This document shows, one piece after another, positions 16,558-25,711 of a stretch of DNA of 64,000 bases. This DNA is from an uncultured Acidobacteriota bacterium. GTDB taxonomy: Bacteria; Acidobacteriota; Blastocatellia; Pyrinomonadales; Pyrinomonadaceae. A program made the position numbers and the translations under genes. Positions within the stretch are counted from its first letter, which is position 1; the number at the start of each line of letters is the position of its first letter. The stretch lies in NCBI GenBank assembly GCA_937859595.1, contig CALMAH010000013.1:62001-126000 (forward strand), in the 5' to 3' direction. Below the pieces are notes generated by a model. That model saw only the letters and a program-made list of their open reading frames with translations. It had not been told where the DNA came from and searched no databases.

Positions 16558-17856
16558 ATGCAGATCGCAGTAATCGGAACCGGATACGTCGGACTCGTAA
16601 CCGGAGCTTGTTTCGCCGAATTTGGTGTTGACGTAACCTGTGTTGACGTCAATGAAGAAAAGATCGAAAAGCTCAACAGCGGCATCATCCCCATATATGA
16701 ACCCGGCCTTGACCAAATAGTCGAGAAGAACACGAACGCCGGACGGCTTCGTTTTACGACCGATCTGTCAGATGCGGTCCGACAGGCTAGTGTGGTGTTC
16801 CTCGCGGTGGGCACTCCCCCAAAGGAGGATGGTTCCCCGGACATGGCCTTTTATCAACAGGCGGCCAAAGATGTAGCGACCTCTCTAAGCGGCTACACCG
16901 TATTGGTAACAAAATCTACGGTCCCGGTCGGCACCGGCGAATGGTTGCGGGAATTCGTTGAACATAACAAGGTGGACGGAGCCGAATTCGGCGTCGCCTC
17001 AAACCCCGAATTTCTGCGGGAAGGCGCCGCGATCCAGGATTTCATGCGGCCGGATCGTGTCGTTATCGGCAGCAACGACGAACGCGCGATCGAAATAATG
17101 AAGGAGCTGTATCGTCCGCTCTACCTGATCGAGACCCCCATCGTTATCACCTCGCTCGAAGCAGCAGAGTTGATCAAATATGCAGCTAACGCTTTTCTCG
17201 CGACAAAGATCACTTTCATCAATGAGATAGCCAATCTTTGTGACGCGATCGGATGCGACGTTCACGACGTTGCGAAAGGAATGGGCATGGACAACCGGAT
17301 CGGCCGCAAATTCCTGCATCCCGGCCCTGGCTATGGCGGATCGTGTTTTCCAAAGGACACACGGGCACTCACTACCGTTGCCGACCAGTTCGGAGTAGAA
17401 ACCCGTATAGTGGACGCCGTGATTGAGGCAAATGACCGACAGCGAGACGCGATGATCCCCAAGATCGAGGGGCTTGTCGGCGACCTCTCGGGTAAGCGGA
17501 TCGGTGTCCTCGGCCTCTCATTCAAACCCGAGACCGACGATATGAGAGAATCTCCGGCTATCGATATTATCAATAAGTTGATAGAGCGCGGTGCGTCGGT
17601 CAAGGCATTTGACCCGGTTGCCATGGACGAGTCCCGGCATTTCATCAGCGGGATTGAATACGCTGAGGACGAATACGACGCCATCGAAGATGCCGACGCG
17701 CTGGTCATCATCACCGAATGGAACCAGTTCCGGGCGCTCGACATGGAGCGGGTCAGATCTCTTCTCAGAACGCCAAGGATCGCGGATCTTCGAAACATTT
17801 ACGAACCTGCGGACATGCGTGACCTGGGGTTCGAATATGTTGGCGTCGGGCGTTAA
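16558..17856 (+). CDS. ugd: UDP-glucose 6-dehydrogenase
   Basis: Oxidises UDP-glucose twice with NAD to UDP-glucuronate, a precursor of surface polysaccharides. 432 residues. N-terminal Rossmann motif IGTGYVGLVTGACFAEFG. The family segment IPIYEPGLDQIVEKN follows, then VTKSTVPVGTGEWL, and SNPEFLREGAAIQDFMRPDR. The catalytic Cys is in PGYGGSCFPKDTRAL near residue 265. The C-terminal UDP-binding domain has LGLSFKPETDDMRESPA. It stands 77 bases before an epimerase gene, and the two probably serve one nucleotide-sugar pathway. Confidence 0.97.
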   Translation: MQIAVIGTGYVGLVTGACFAEFGVDVTCVDVNEEKIEKLNSGIIPIYEPGLDQIVEKNTNAGRLRFTTDLSDAVRQASVVFLAVGTPPKEDGSPDMAFYQQAAKDVATSLSGYTVLVTKSTVPVGTGEWLREFVEHNKVDGAEFGVASNPEFLREGAAIQDFMRPDRVVIGSNDERAIEIMKELYRPLYLIETPIVITSLEAAELIKYAANAFLATKITFINEIANLCDAIGCDVHDVAKGMGMDNRIGRKFLHPGPGYGGSCFPKDTRALTTVADQFGVETRIVDAVIEANDRQRDAMIPKIEGLVGDLSGKRIGVLGLSFKPETDDMRESPAIDIINKLIERGASVKAFDPVAMDESRHFISGIEYAEDEYDAIEDADALVIITEWNQFRALDMERVRSLLRTPRIADLRNIYEPADMRDLGFEYVGVGR

Positions 17857-17933
17857 TTGAACATTTCTTTTCGTTACACTTAGGAAATTACGGCGTGACC
17901 TCCATTGAATGACTTTCGTTTCCCTATCTTGAA

Positions 17934-18890
17934 ATGATGACACCCAAAGTGCTCGTAACCGGCGGCGCCGGATTCATTGGTTCAAACCTTGCGGATGAGT
18001 TACTTCGGCAAGGAGCAAAGGTTTCGATCATCGACAATCTCTGTACGGGATTTCGCGAAAACCTGGACGAGATCTCCGGCGACTTCGATCTCTTTGAAGC
18101 CGACATAAACGACAACGCGACCCTTACCAAGGCGTTGGACGGAGTGGAGATCGTGTTTCATCAGGCTGCCCTCCCGAGCGTCCCGCGTTCGGTAGCCGAC
18201 CCGGCGGAAACTCATCAGGCATGCGTGAACGGCACCTTCAATCTGCTGTTAAGATCTAAAGAGATGGGGGTCCGTCGGGTGATCTATGCGGCGTCAAGTT
18301 CGGCATATGGCGATCAGGCAACCCTTCCAAAAGTCGAGACAATGCCGCCCGACCCGCTTTCTCCTTATGCTGCGGCAAAGCTTACAGGTGAATATTACTG
18401 CCGCGTATTTTTCAATGTGTACGGCCTTGAGACCCTTTCACTGCGCTATTTCAACGTATTTGGCCCGCGGCAGAACCCGGCTTCACAGTATTCGGGAGTG
18501 ATCTCAAGGTTTATTGACTCCGTAATGAAGGACAAGACGCCGGTCATCTTCGGGGACGGCGAACAATCTCGAGACTTCACCTACATCGACAATGTGGTCA
18601 ATGCGAACATCCGCGCGGCTCAAACCTCCGAGGGGCTCGGACAAGTGATGAATGTTGCTAATGGCGAGCGGATAACACTGAATGAACTGCTTCAGGTTTT
18701 GACGAAGATCACAGAAAAGACCGGAGTAATTCCGGACTTCCAGTCGGAAAGAAAGGGCGACGTAAAACATTCACAGGCTGACAATGGGCGCGCTGTCGCA
18801 TGGCTCGGATATGAGAAGCTCGTTGGCCTGGAAGAAGGGTTAATGCGGACCATCGATTGGTGGAGCAAAAGTCGTTTCGCACGCCTTTAG
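17934..18890 (+). CDS. NAD-dependent sugar-nucleotide epimerase/dehydratase
   Basis: Extended short-chain dehydrogenase of the UDP-glucose/UDP-GlcNAc 4-epimerase group. The NAD-binding motif is VTGGAGFIGSNLADELLRQG. The catalytic Ser cluster is AASSSAYGD, and the Tyr/Lys pair is in SPYAAAKLTGE. FNVFGPRQNP and FGDGEQSRDFTYIDNVV are typical of this group. 318 residues. The substrate is not certain: the downstream position after ugd fits a UDP-glucuronate or UDP-hexose 4-epimerase. Two ATG codons are adjacent (17934 and 17937), and no strong ribosome binding site distinguishes them. Confidence 0.9.
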   Translation: MMTPKVLVTGGAGFIGSNLADELLRQGAKVSIIDNLCTGFRENLDEISGDFDLFEADINDNATLTKALDGVEIVFHQAALPSVPRSVADPAETHQACVNGTFNLLLRSKEMGVRRVIYAASSSAYGDQATLPKVETMPPDPLSPYAAAKLTGEYYCRVFFNVYGLETLSLRYFNVFGPRQNPASQYSGVISRFIDSVMKDKTPVIFGDGEQSRDFTYIDNVVNANIRAAQTSEGLGQVMNVANGERITLNELLQVLTKITEKTGVIPDFQSERKGDVKHSQADNGRAVAWLGYEKLVGLEEGLMRTIDWWSKSRFARL

Positions 18891-18897
18891 GCGAAAT

Positions 18898-18925
18898 AAG
18901 CGAGAAGAATCATTTTCTCTCGCTT
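18898..18925. terminator. Stem-loop between convergent genes
   Basis: AAGCGAGA and TCTCGCTT form an 8-bp stem with a 12-base loop between the epimerase (plus) and the secreted protein at 18952 (minus). T-runs are weak on both sides. Confidence 0.5.
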
Positions 18926-18951
18926 GATAGGCCGCCTTTTGTTTCCGAGTG

Positions 18952-19671
18952 TCAGCTCCCTAATGAGAAGACGTCGTCGTCCACCTCTGTATTCACCTTG
19001 ATCTCCCTCGCCCTGAATGACGCGTATATCGTGAACTGGTCCATATCAAAACGCTGAACATAGCGTTCCGGCACCAAAACGCCGTCCACATTTTTCACCC
19101 GATCCAGCTCGACCGACGTAGTAACGGTACGCCCTTGAACAACATAGGTTGAGTCGAACGATCTTATCTGGTTCGTCTTGTCGTCCAGATAAAAATCCGT
19201 AAAGAACCCTTCGGGAGACGTCACCCGAAAACCCTTTCTCTTCCTTTTTGCTTCCGGAAGAGCAGTTACGATAAACCCCGGTTCACCTATCCGCTGGAGA
19301 AGGAGAAAACCGAGACGATTGACCGGCGGTAATGTAAATCCACCCTGGAGAGAGGACGAAGTCTCGCGTCCATCGCTCACCTGCTTAACCGCCTGTAACG
19401 GACTGTTCAATTCGAATCGATACTTATCACCTTTGAAAACCGTTACAAAGGTTCCGCCAAGTGCCTGAGGAAACTGAGCCGCCGTTACATTCACCGTCCC
19501 AGTTACTATTAGCGTTTTCATTTCCCGGAGCTTGTCACCGCCGTGAGCCTCGATCGCCAGCCTGGCAAGTTCACGTTCCGTCGAATTATCGGTTGTAGTT
19601 TGAGCCGACGTGGAAAGCGCTGCGAAACAGCAAAACGCCAAAGCTCCTAAGAAATTAGACCGACTACGCAT
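18952..19671 (-). CDS. Secreted protein, outer-membrane-lipoprotein-sorting-like fold
   Basis: 239 residues with a cleavable signal peptide (ALAFCCFAALSTSAQ). The mature part starts with a helix, RELARLAIEAHGGDKLREMK, then runs through repeated antiparallel strands: TLIVTGTVNV, GDKYRFELNSP, GFRVTSPEGFFTDFYLDDK, and VVQGRTVTTSVELDRVKNVDG. This matches the LolA/LolB-like half-barrel proteins common in Acidobacteriota, which are usually unassigned and presumed to bind lipid or hydrophobic ligands. It lies downstream of the TonB-dependent receptor, separated by 102 bases. Confidence 0.65.
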   Translation of the reverse strand: MRSRSNFLGALAFCCFAALSTSAQTTTDNSTERELARLAIEAHGGDKLREMKTLIVTGTVNVTAAQFPQALGGTFVTVFKGDKYRFELNSPLQAVKQVSDGRETSSSLQGGFTLPPVNRLGFLLLQRIGEPGFIVTALPEAKRKRKGFRVTSPEGFFTDFYLDDKTNQIRSFDSTYVVQGRTVTTSVELDRVKNVDGVLVPERYVQRFDMDQFTIYASFRAREIKVNTEVDDDVFSLGS

Positions 19672-19773
19672 TTTTGATTCCCTCGTGTCTCAGATAATAA
19701 CAAAAGGAAGAGATGAATCGCTTCTTTCGCAATCCATCTCTTCAGGCTCTTATTTGGCAAATGCCGACCCCGG

Positions 19774-22704
19774 TTACCAGCTGAATCGAGCTTGAAGCGT
19801 AATGCTTCGGTTTGCCGATCCGCTACCGCCAAAGCCCCCCCAGCCGCCGAAGCCGCCCTGTGTCCGGGTGAACTGCCCGAAACGGCTTGATGCCATGTTG
19901 CCCACGGGAGATGCGAAATTGACGGTATTCAGCAGATTACTGAACTGTACGCTGACGTTTAGGTTATATGGACGACCGCTTTCACCTCCAAAGCCGCCTC
20001 TGCCTCCACCGCCTCGTCCACCTCTACCCATGCCCGGGAATCCGCCACCACCTGGCCCGCGACCTGCACCGGGACCAGCCGTGTCAGCAGCAGAAGGAGC
20101 GGCACTGCCAAACCCGAAATTCTTTCCAACTCTAAGGTTAACATTGAAAAACTTGGGCCCATCAGCATAATTCCTCGGAATTACTTGGTTCGGATCGTTG
20201 CTGCCGATATCGCAGAAAGGGTTATTAAGCCCCAGCTGTGAACAGCGGGCCGCCAGTTCTCCAAAGGTCGGCCTTTCCGTCAAAAGTCCGTCGCCATTTG
20301 TATCTATGCCCCGAACAATGTTGAACGGTGAACCTGAATTCGCGTTGATGAACGGATTCAGCGTAAAGCCGTAAGGCAAATTGAAGCTGCCTCCGATGAC
20401 AAAATTATGACGCACGTCCGACGAAGCTCGACCGTATTCGCCGGAGAGGTCGTACGAGTAAGCCGGGAAACTGAAAGCACCGTCGGAATCACCTTTTGTG
20501 AAGCCGAGTGAGTAGTTGCCCCAAATTGTAATGTCGTTCGTCAACTGAGAACGTATATTCGTAAATATCCGGTTCTGGTTGAGGATACCGCTCGACTCAT
20601 ATTGATATAGATCTCCGGCATCAGGCATCGGCCTCGGAGCATCGAGACAGTCGATCTGTTCCGGGCAGATCGGAGCATTAATGTTCCGTGCTCGGAGCAC
20701 ATGCAGCGTCCTTGACGTTATATAGAAGACAGAAACACTAGTTCGTCTCGGCAGCTGGCGTTCGACCCCAAGAGCCCCCTGCATCATGTATGGCGACTGG
20801 AGGTCTGGAGAGATCGTCCGTAACGTGTTCGACTGCGGCAGAACGGCAAGTATTTGCTGGGCTGTCGGAACATTAGTAACACCATCGACCGAAAATACAG
20901 CCTGCTGCAGCAAGTTGATAGCAGCGGCCCTTCGAACAGGATCTGGATCGAAACTGTTAACCAGAAGACTTAACTGTCCCGTTCCGTCGAAGCGACGGGC
21001 CTGAAGAGTTAGATTTTCGCTGAACCGGTCGTAGAAAATGCCGAATCCGCCGCGAAGCACTGTCTTAGGGGCTCTTGCGCCACCGGCACCCGGAGCCCAC
21101 GCGAACGAAAGTCTCGGTGCGAAGTTGAGACTATCATTAACGTTCGTCTGGTTTTCATAACGCAGGCCGAAGCTGAGCGTCAGACCCTGATTCACCCGCC
21201 AGTCATCTGTGATGAACAGGCCGATGTCCGTTTGTGATACCTTTTGCTCAGGATTACCCGTCGTTACCGTGAACGAAGTTGGGAACGCGTTCCCCAATAT
21301 AGTCTCCCTATAGGCATCCAGGTTAATGAACGAGAAACTTCCGCCGAAATTGCTCTCCGATCGGTCCGTGATATTGGATCCCCTGATCCGGACGCCAAAC
21401 TTGATCGAGTGTTCCGAAGCTTTGCCAAGCGATGTGGTCGTATAGTTCTGTAATTCCCAGCCGTGAGAACGGTTGAAGCTCCGCCCGACCTGCGAACCGC
21501 CGCCGACAAATGCCGAGCCTACGTTGATGGTCGGCACCGAGTTGTCGCCCGACTGCTCACGGTCGTTGAAATCGTACTGAAATCTCGTCTCGTTTATCGT
21601 TCTCGCATTTATGATCATTGTCTCTGTGATCCGGAACTCGTGTCCGGTTTGAGACGTTTCAAATGCCCTAGAGGGCAGCGTTAGGTCGCCAACGCCCTGA
21701 TTCAAGGATGAAAATCGAGAAAAGTTATAACGAAACTGCAGAGTGTTGTTCGTATTGATCTGATAATCGAACCGCGGACTCATTGAGAACCGCTTGGTCG
21801 GAACCTTTACATCCTGTTGAAACGGAATAGCGTTCAGATCCTGATCCAGCACTATTGCGTTGATGATCCGGTTCGAATCGATGTCTCGATTGTTGATATC
21901 AAAGAAAAAGGACGAACGCCCCTGCTGTATCGGCCCGGAAATATTTCCTCCAAAGAATCTTGTCTGGCCCGGAGCTCGATTCGGCGCAAACGGATTTCGC
22001 GAGTTGAACCTTGAGTCATTGAAGTTTGTAAAGGCACTTCCTCGGAAACGGTCAAATCCCGGACGGGTAAGGATCTCGATCCTGCCAAAACCCAGTCTGT
22101 CATATTCCGCAGAGAAAGGATTCTGGTTTATCCTGATTTCCCGGATCGCCTCCCTCGGGGGCAAGCGGCCTCCGGTAAATCCATCGATATATATCTGTCC
22201 ACCTCCCGGACCCGCCGCGGGCCCTGCAAGGGCCTGAAGGGCGGCTTCCAGTTCGTCCGGATCGTCAGGGAGTGCATCAATATCTGCGCCTTTAAGCACA
22301 GTCGCGCTCAGATTCCCACCTGGGTCGGTTGAAACCTCCTGTTCCGGTGCGACCTCAACCACCTCTTCGACAACCTCGACCGTCAAGAACACGGTCAGTT
22401 CCGTTGGGCGGCCCGCCGTAACGTCAACTTCTTCGTTGTCATAAAGAGCGAAGTTCGGAGCAAACACCGTAACTTTGTAACGTCCGGCAGCAAGCCCCGA
22501 AACCGTAAACTCGCCACGCTGATTGCTTGTCGTCGTTCGCTCTCGGCCATCCTCGGAGGTAATGGTTACCGTCGCGCCGACTATCACCCCGCCGAGAGTG
22601 TCCTGCACTTGCCCCGCAATACTGCCCTGCTGCTGCGCCACTCCGGAGAGGGGCAGTGCGAGGAACGCAGCCATCAAAATTATGATCGATCCTATTGATT
22701 TCAT
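19774..22704 (-). CDS. TonB-dependent receptor with carboxypeptidase-regulatory domain (Oar-like)
   Basis: Outer-membrane barrel receptor of 976 residues; the ligand is unknown. A signal peptide (MAAFLALPLSGVAQ) leads to a carboxypeptidase-regulatory-like domain (~27-110: SIAGQVQDTLGGVIVGATV ... GRYKVTVFAPNF). A plug-like region follows (~140-220) with REAIREIRINQNPFSAEYD and GRIEILTRPG, then a long barrel with many aromatic/Asp-Arg-Asn strands. It ends in ITLQARFSW, a barrel C-terminus. A Gly/Arg-rich low-complexity loop lies near 895-925. There is no TonB box that I can assign. The upstream gene encodes a secreted DUF5666-like protein with a similar Gly/Pro-rich insertion. Confidence 0.92.
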   Translation of the reverse strand: MKSIGSIIILMAAFLALPLSGVAQQQGSIAGQVQDTLGGVIVGATVTITSEDGRERTTTSNQRGEFTVSGLAAGRYKVTVFAPNFALYDNEEVDVTAGRPTELTVFLTVEVVEEVVEVAPEQEVSTDPGGNLSATVLKGADIDALPDDPDELEAALQALAGPAAGPGGGQIYIDGFTGGRLPPREAIREIRINQNPFSAEYDRLGFGRIEILTRPGFDRFRGSAFTNFNDSRFNSRNPFAPNRAPGQTRFFGGNISGPIQQGRSSFFFDINNRDIDSNRIINAIVLDQDLNAIPFQQDVKVPTKRFSMSPRFDYQINTNNTLQFRYNFSRFSSLNQGVGDLTLPSRAFETSQTGHEFRITETMIINARTINETRFQYDFNDREQSGDNSVPTINVGSAFVGGGSQVGRSFNRSHGWELQNYTTTSLGKASEHSIKFGVRIRGSNITDRSESNFGGSFSFINLDAYRETILGNAFPTSFTVTTGNPEQKVSQTDIGLFITDDWRVNQGLTLSFGLRYENQTNVNDSLNFAPRLSFAWAPGAGGARAPKTVLRGGFGIFYDRFSENLTLQARRFDGTGQLSLLVNSFDPDPVRRAAAINLLQQAVFSVDGVTNVPTAQQILAVLPQSNTLRTISPDLQSPYMMQGALGVERQLPRRTSVSVFYITSRTLHVLRARNINAPICPEQIDCLDAPRPMPDAGDLYQYESSGILNQNRIFTNIRSQLTNDITIWGNYSLGFTKGDSDGAFSFPAYSYDLSGEYGRASSDVRHNFVIGGSFNLPYGFTLNPFINANSGSPFNIVRGIDTNGDGLLTERPTFGELAARCSQLGLNNPFCDIGSNDPNQVIPRNYADGPKFFNVNLRVGKNFGFGSAAPSAADTAGPGAGRGPGGGGFPGMGRGGRGGGGRGGFGGESGRPYNLNVSVQFSNLLNTVNFASPVGNMASSRFGQFTRTQGGFGGWGGFGGSGSANRSITLQARFSW

Positions 22705-22785
22705 ATAAATTCGCCTGAATATTTAATAATCTCAAACCAACCGCTAAAGACCAGCAGAAGGCATCACGCTAAGTAGAATTAAACC

Positions 22786-23991
22786 CTATGGAAAATCAAA
22801 CCCGTCGAGTCCCGGTATGGAGAATCCGCCGCCGACACCGCCGGGACGGCTGCCTCTCTGCATCTGTCCGGCCAATTGTGCGGCCCTTATGAAAGGCTCT
22901 ACCCCTGCCAACAGTTTGATCGCCGTTACCCTTGTCGGGTCACCGTTCTTCGAACTTGAAACTGCGATCATGTCACCTGGCTTAAGATCTCCGGCCCCGA
23001 TCAAAGGGAAGCGTTCGAACATGTCGTCGATACCTCCCCGCGGTGCACCCCCCATGCCGCCGGGTCCTCCGGGCCTCATTCCGCCCTGGCCCTGCTGGCC
23101 CTGTCCGGAGGGTTGCTGCTGTCCGCCCGGCCTTGCTGCCGGAGCACCGGCCTGTCCGCCGGGTCCGCCCGGGCCATTTGCACCCGCCATTCGCATGGCC
23201 ATCTCTTCAGGAAAACGTCTGAGAGAGGAGCCTGGGCCGATAGACACTACTACATCTGTTTCCGTTTGCAGGTCTGAGATCGTGATCTCTTTTCTCTCTA
23301 CATCTACCGACTTAACGGTGCCCGCGATCGTTCGAAATGCACCGGTAACGATCTCTTCGGCGAGAAAACTAAGTCCGTCAGGACCGCGGTCCCCTAGGGC
23401 CCGGATCATATCTCCTTCCTCGATATTCGCGATCGAGCTTAGAACGGTTTCGCTGTAGTCGACTGAATCCTGTGCGTACTTGCGGAACACGGCGTTTTCT
23501 TTCGGAGTGATCACAACCGTAGAGGAACCGACCACGCCTCTGACCTCGACACTGATCTGTCCGGTCTCGCGATTTACCGAAGCAACACGGCCCGACATTC
23601 CTCGAGTCGCCCACCGCTGCCTCTCGGCAGCTTGTTTTTGTTCAATGTCCGATTTCGTGATCAGATAGATCGTCCGCGCCGGAAGACGCAAGCGGTCATT
23701 TGAGGGGACGCCGGTCGCTGCGACACGGTCACCAATGCCAAGATCGGAAAGCTCTGCGGGAGTCGCAGCGGCAAGCCGAGGATTATCGGGCGGCACTCGC
23801 TTTATCTCGGTTCGTTGACCGATCTCAACGGTGACGTGGCCTGAATCAGTTTTCAATCCGATCTCATTAGCTGAGATCGAAATGACCTCCCCGGTGATAA
23901 CTACCGGCCTGATCGCCGTCGGATCCTGTGCAAACACCCCAACAAAGCAAACCGCCACAAAAATGATCGCTATTAATAATTCGCGCAACAT
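22786..23991 (-). CDS. Secreted protein with three DUF5666-like repeats
   Basis: 401 residues. I chose the ATG at 23991: it opens a signal peptide (LLIAIIFVAVCFVGVFAQ) and has GGGGAAA upstream. Three related OB-like strands blocks can be traced: TGEVISISANEIGLKTDSG, SGRVASVNRETGQISVEVRG, and AGTVKSVDVERKEITISDLQ. Each is followed by a segment ending in a 'G-D-x-I/V' turn (GIGDRVAATG, EEGDMIRALG, KPGDMIAVSS). A Gly/Pro/Gln-rich low-complexity stretch separates the third block's halves (~280-325). The role is unknown. It lies 81 bases upstream of the TonB receptor and is probably co-transcribed with it. Confidence 0.72.
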   Translation of the reverse strand: MLRELLIAIIFVAVCFVGVFAQDPTAIRPVVITGEVISISANEIGLKTDSGHVTVEIGQRTEIKRVPPDNPRLAAATPAELSDLGIGDRVAATGVPSNDRLRLPARTIYLITKSDIEQKQAAERQRWATRGMSGRVASVNRETGQISVEVRGVVGSSTVVITPKENAVFRKYAQDSVDYSETVLSSIANIEEGDMIRALGDRGPDGLSFLAEEIVTGAFRTIAGTVKSVDVERKEITISDLQTETDVVVSIGPGSSLRRFPEEMAMRMAGANGPGGPGGQAGAPAARPGGQQQPSGQGQQGQGGMRPGGPGGMGGAPRGGIDDMFERFPLIGAGDLKPGDMIAVSSSKNGDPTRVTAIKLLAGVEPFIRAAQLAGQMQRGSRPGGVGGGFSIPGLDGFDFP

Positions 23992-24126
23992 GATGAAAAA
24001 TTTCCCCGCTTGATTTCTTATTGACCGGAACAACCGAAAAGGGAATGAAACTTCCCTAAGTATTCTAAGACGTTATTAAACCAAATGTAGTTCTTATTTT
24101 TATGTAAAGATTTGTAAAATGTGGGT

Positions 24127-25095
24127 TTACGTACTGTTGGGCACGGAATTGCTCAACCGGCGCCTTGCTCGTGTGACCAGCCCGATCCCGACTGCAAATA
24201 AAGCAAATACACAAAATGGCCACACGTAGGGAACCGAAAGCAGCAGCGTGAGCCCAAACGTACCTGCAAATATGGCGAGGGCATCAGACGTGCGTGACCC
24301 TCCTAACGTTCGTCTGACCACCCAGCGCCCAAGAAGGACCTGAAGAATTACCCGGCCAAAGCCGTACGCCAGGAAGAGAAGGACCAGAGCCATCAGGCTC
24401 ACGACCGCGCCCAGATGATCTGGAAAAAAATGAAGCCCGATGACCACAAGGAGCAATGTCAGAACCAGGCCGGCAGATCCATAGCCGAAGATCTTCAGAG
24501 CATTCGTTTTCACTTCGGCGATCGAGCGGCTGACCGCGCCCGGCGCAAGCGTCGCCACGATCAATGTAACCAGAAACCAAAAGAGAACTGAAAGGATCCG
24601 CTGAATAAGAAAGGCCGTAGAAACGGCTGGGGCAAATATCTGCGAAGGGTCTTGCGCCAGTCCGCGAAACTCCTCCTCAAACATTCCGAAAACTACCGTT
24701 TCCGAACCCTCCCCACGCGCCGGTTTCGGTACATCCGGCTTATACGAACCTCCGATTACAATCACCGCCCCGCCGATGTAGCCGGTCTCTCTCTGAATTA
24801 CGTTGCCGCCAAGCGCGGCGACATCCCCCTCAACCCGCCCCTCGACGATGACATCCCCGCCCCAGGAAAACACTTCCTTGGCATTGCTCCTGATGATCAC
24901 GGTCTTTCGGAACGCGAGCACATTTAATTCCGGCGAGTTCTCTATGACCAGGGTATCGTTATCGGGTTGGGCGATCTGTCCCGACTGTGGAAAAACATTC
25001 GAGCAGAGTATTATCGTGAGACAAAAAAATACCGCGGCCGCTCCGCTCGGCGCAATAAGCCGTAACTGCCCGAAGGGATCACGGAGAGCTCTCAT
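24127..25095 (-). CDS. Membrane protein with bactofilin-like N-terminus, third gene of sigma-factor operon
   Basis: 322 residues. The ATG at 25095 is favoured because it lies one base after the anti-sigma stop. The N-terminus has a signal/anchor helix (AAAVFFCLTIILCSNVFPQ). Then comes a short right-handed beta pattern with Gly turns: VFSWGGDVIVEGRVEGDVAA and LGGNVIQRETGYIGGAVIVI, as in polymer-forming cytoskeletal (bactofilin) proteins. Four hydrophobic helices fill residues ~170-310 (FWFLVTLIVATLAPGAV, LVLTLLLVVIGLHFF, LMALVLLFLAYGFGRVIL, TFGLTLLLSVPYVWPF). Probably an envelope-stress effector or accessory regulator; its function is not established. Confidence 0.7.
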   Translation of the reverse strand: MRALRDPFGQLRLIAPSGAAAVFFCLTIILCSNVFPQSGQIAQPDNDTLVIENSPELNVLAFRKTVIIRSNAKEVFSWGGDVIVEGRVEGDVAALGGNVIQRETGYIGGAVIVIGGSYKPDVPKPARGEGSETVVFGMFEEEFRGLAQDPSQIFAPAVSTAFLIQRILSVLFWFLVTLIVATLAPGAVSRSIAEVKTNALKIFGYGSAGLVLTLLLVVIGLHFFPDHLGAVVSLMALVLLFLAYGFGRVILQVLLGRWVVRRTLGGSRTSDALAIFAGTFGLTLLLSVPYVWPFCVFALFAVGIGLVTRARRRLSNSVPNST

Positions 25096-25096
25096 T

Positions 25097-25684
25097 TCAG
25101 GCCCCCCTTGAGTGCATGGTCCTTCGCAGGCGAAGTAATGCAAACAACAACGATCCCACCACCAGGACAAACGCCGGCCAAATGCCCGTTTCACTAAGGA
25201 CTTCCGCCGTAAGAGAGCGAAGCACCACTGAGACAGAAAGGGAAAGGTTTAGAAATAGCTGGCCTAATACCGAGCCTACTGCGGCTATCCGGTCACCGGC
25301 ACCGGTGAGCGCCAATGCGGGAGAGCCGTCGCCGCCTCCCGCCAATATCGAAACCAGAAGTAAGATGCCGACAACGATCAGGCCCGCGATCCCGATCTCA
25401 CGGCCGGTCCTGAGTCGAGAAACATTGGATTCGGCTGCCACGGCCACCTTTCGAGCAAAGTCGGGGGGCAGGGCCGGGGCGTCAACATCAAGTAAGGCCG
25501 ACGAGAGCGCCGCAGAAACCGACCGCTGCAACGCTAGTTCCTTACGGCAGAGTCGGCAGCCGGCGAGATGTTCGGCAACTTCGTCCTCGTTCTCGTGGAA
25601 CCCCTCAAGATAGACCGCAAGTTCGCCGGGCGAATAGTCAGCGCAAATATCTTCAAGTCCCTTGTTTACTAGATCTTCTTGCAC
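25097..25684 (-). CDS. Zinc-finger anti-sigma factor
   Basis: 195 residues. The N-terminal domain carries the ZAS motif with HLAGCRLCRKEL (His, Cys, Cys) near residues 39-50, the region that grips ECF sigma factors. An acidic/hydrophobic linker leads to a membrane helix (GIAGLIVVGILLLVSILAG) near residue 98. A second hydrophobic segment lies near the C-terminus (WPAFVLVVGSLLFALL). It starts 27 bases downstream of the sigma gene and is coupled by a one-base gap to the following membrane protein. The signal it senses is unknown. Confidence 0.88.
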   Translation of the reverse strand: MQEDLVNKGLEDICADYSPGELAVYLEGFHENEDEVAEHLAGCRLCRKELALQRSVSAALSSALLDVDAPALPPDFARKVAVAAESNVSRLRTGREIGIAGLIVVGILLLVSILAGGGDGSPALALTGAGDRIAAVGSVLGQLFLNLSLSVSVVLRSLTAEVLSETGIWPAFVLVVGSLLFALLRLRRTMHSRGA

Positions 25685-25711
25685 GAAAGAAACCCTGCCC
25701 GATCGGTCCGA

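Noticed and set aside
22817..23458. A 213-residue Pro-rich frame antisense to the DUF5666-like gene
   Set aside because: It is produced by the Gly/Pro-rich coding stretch on the other strand; the minus-strand gene has a signal peptide, family pattern and ribosome binding site.
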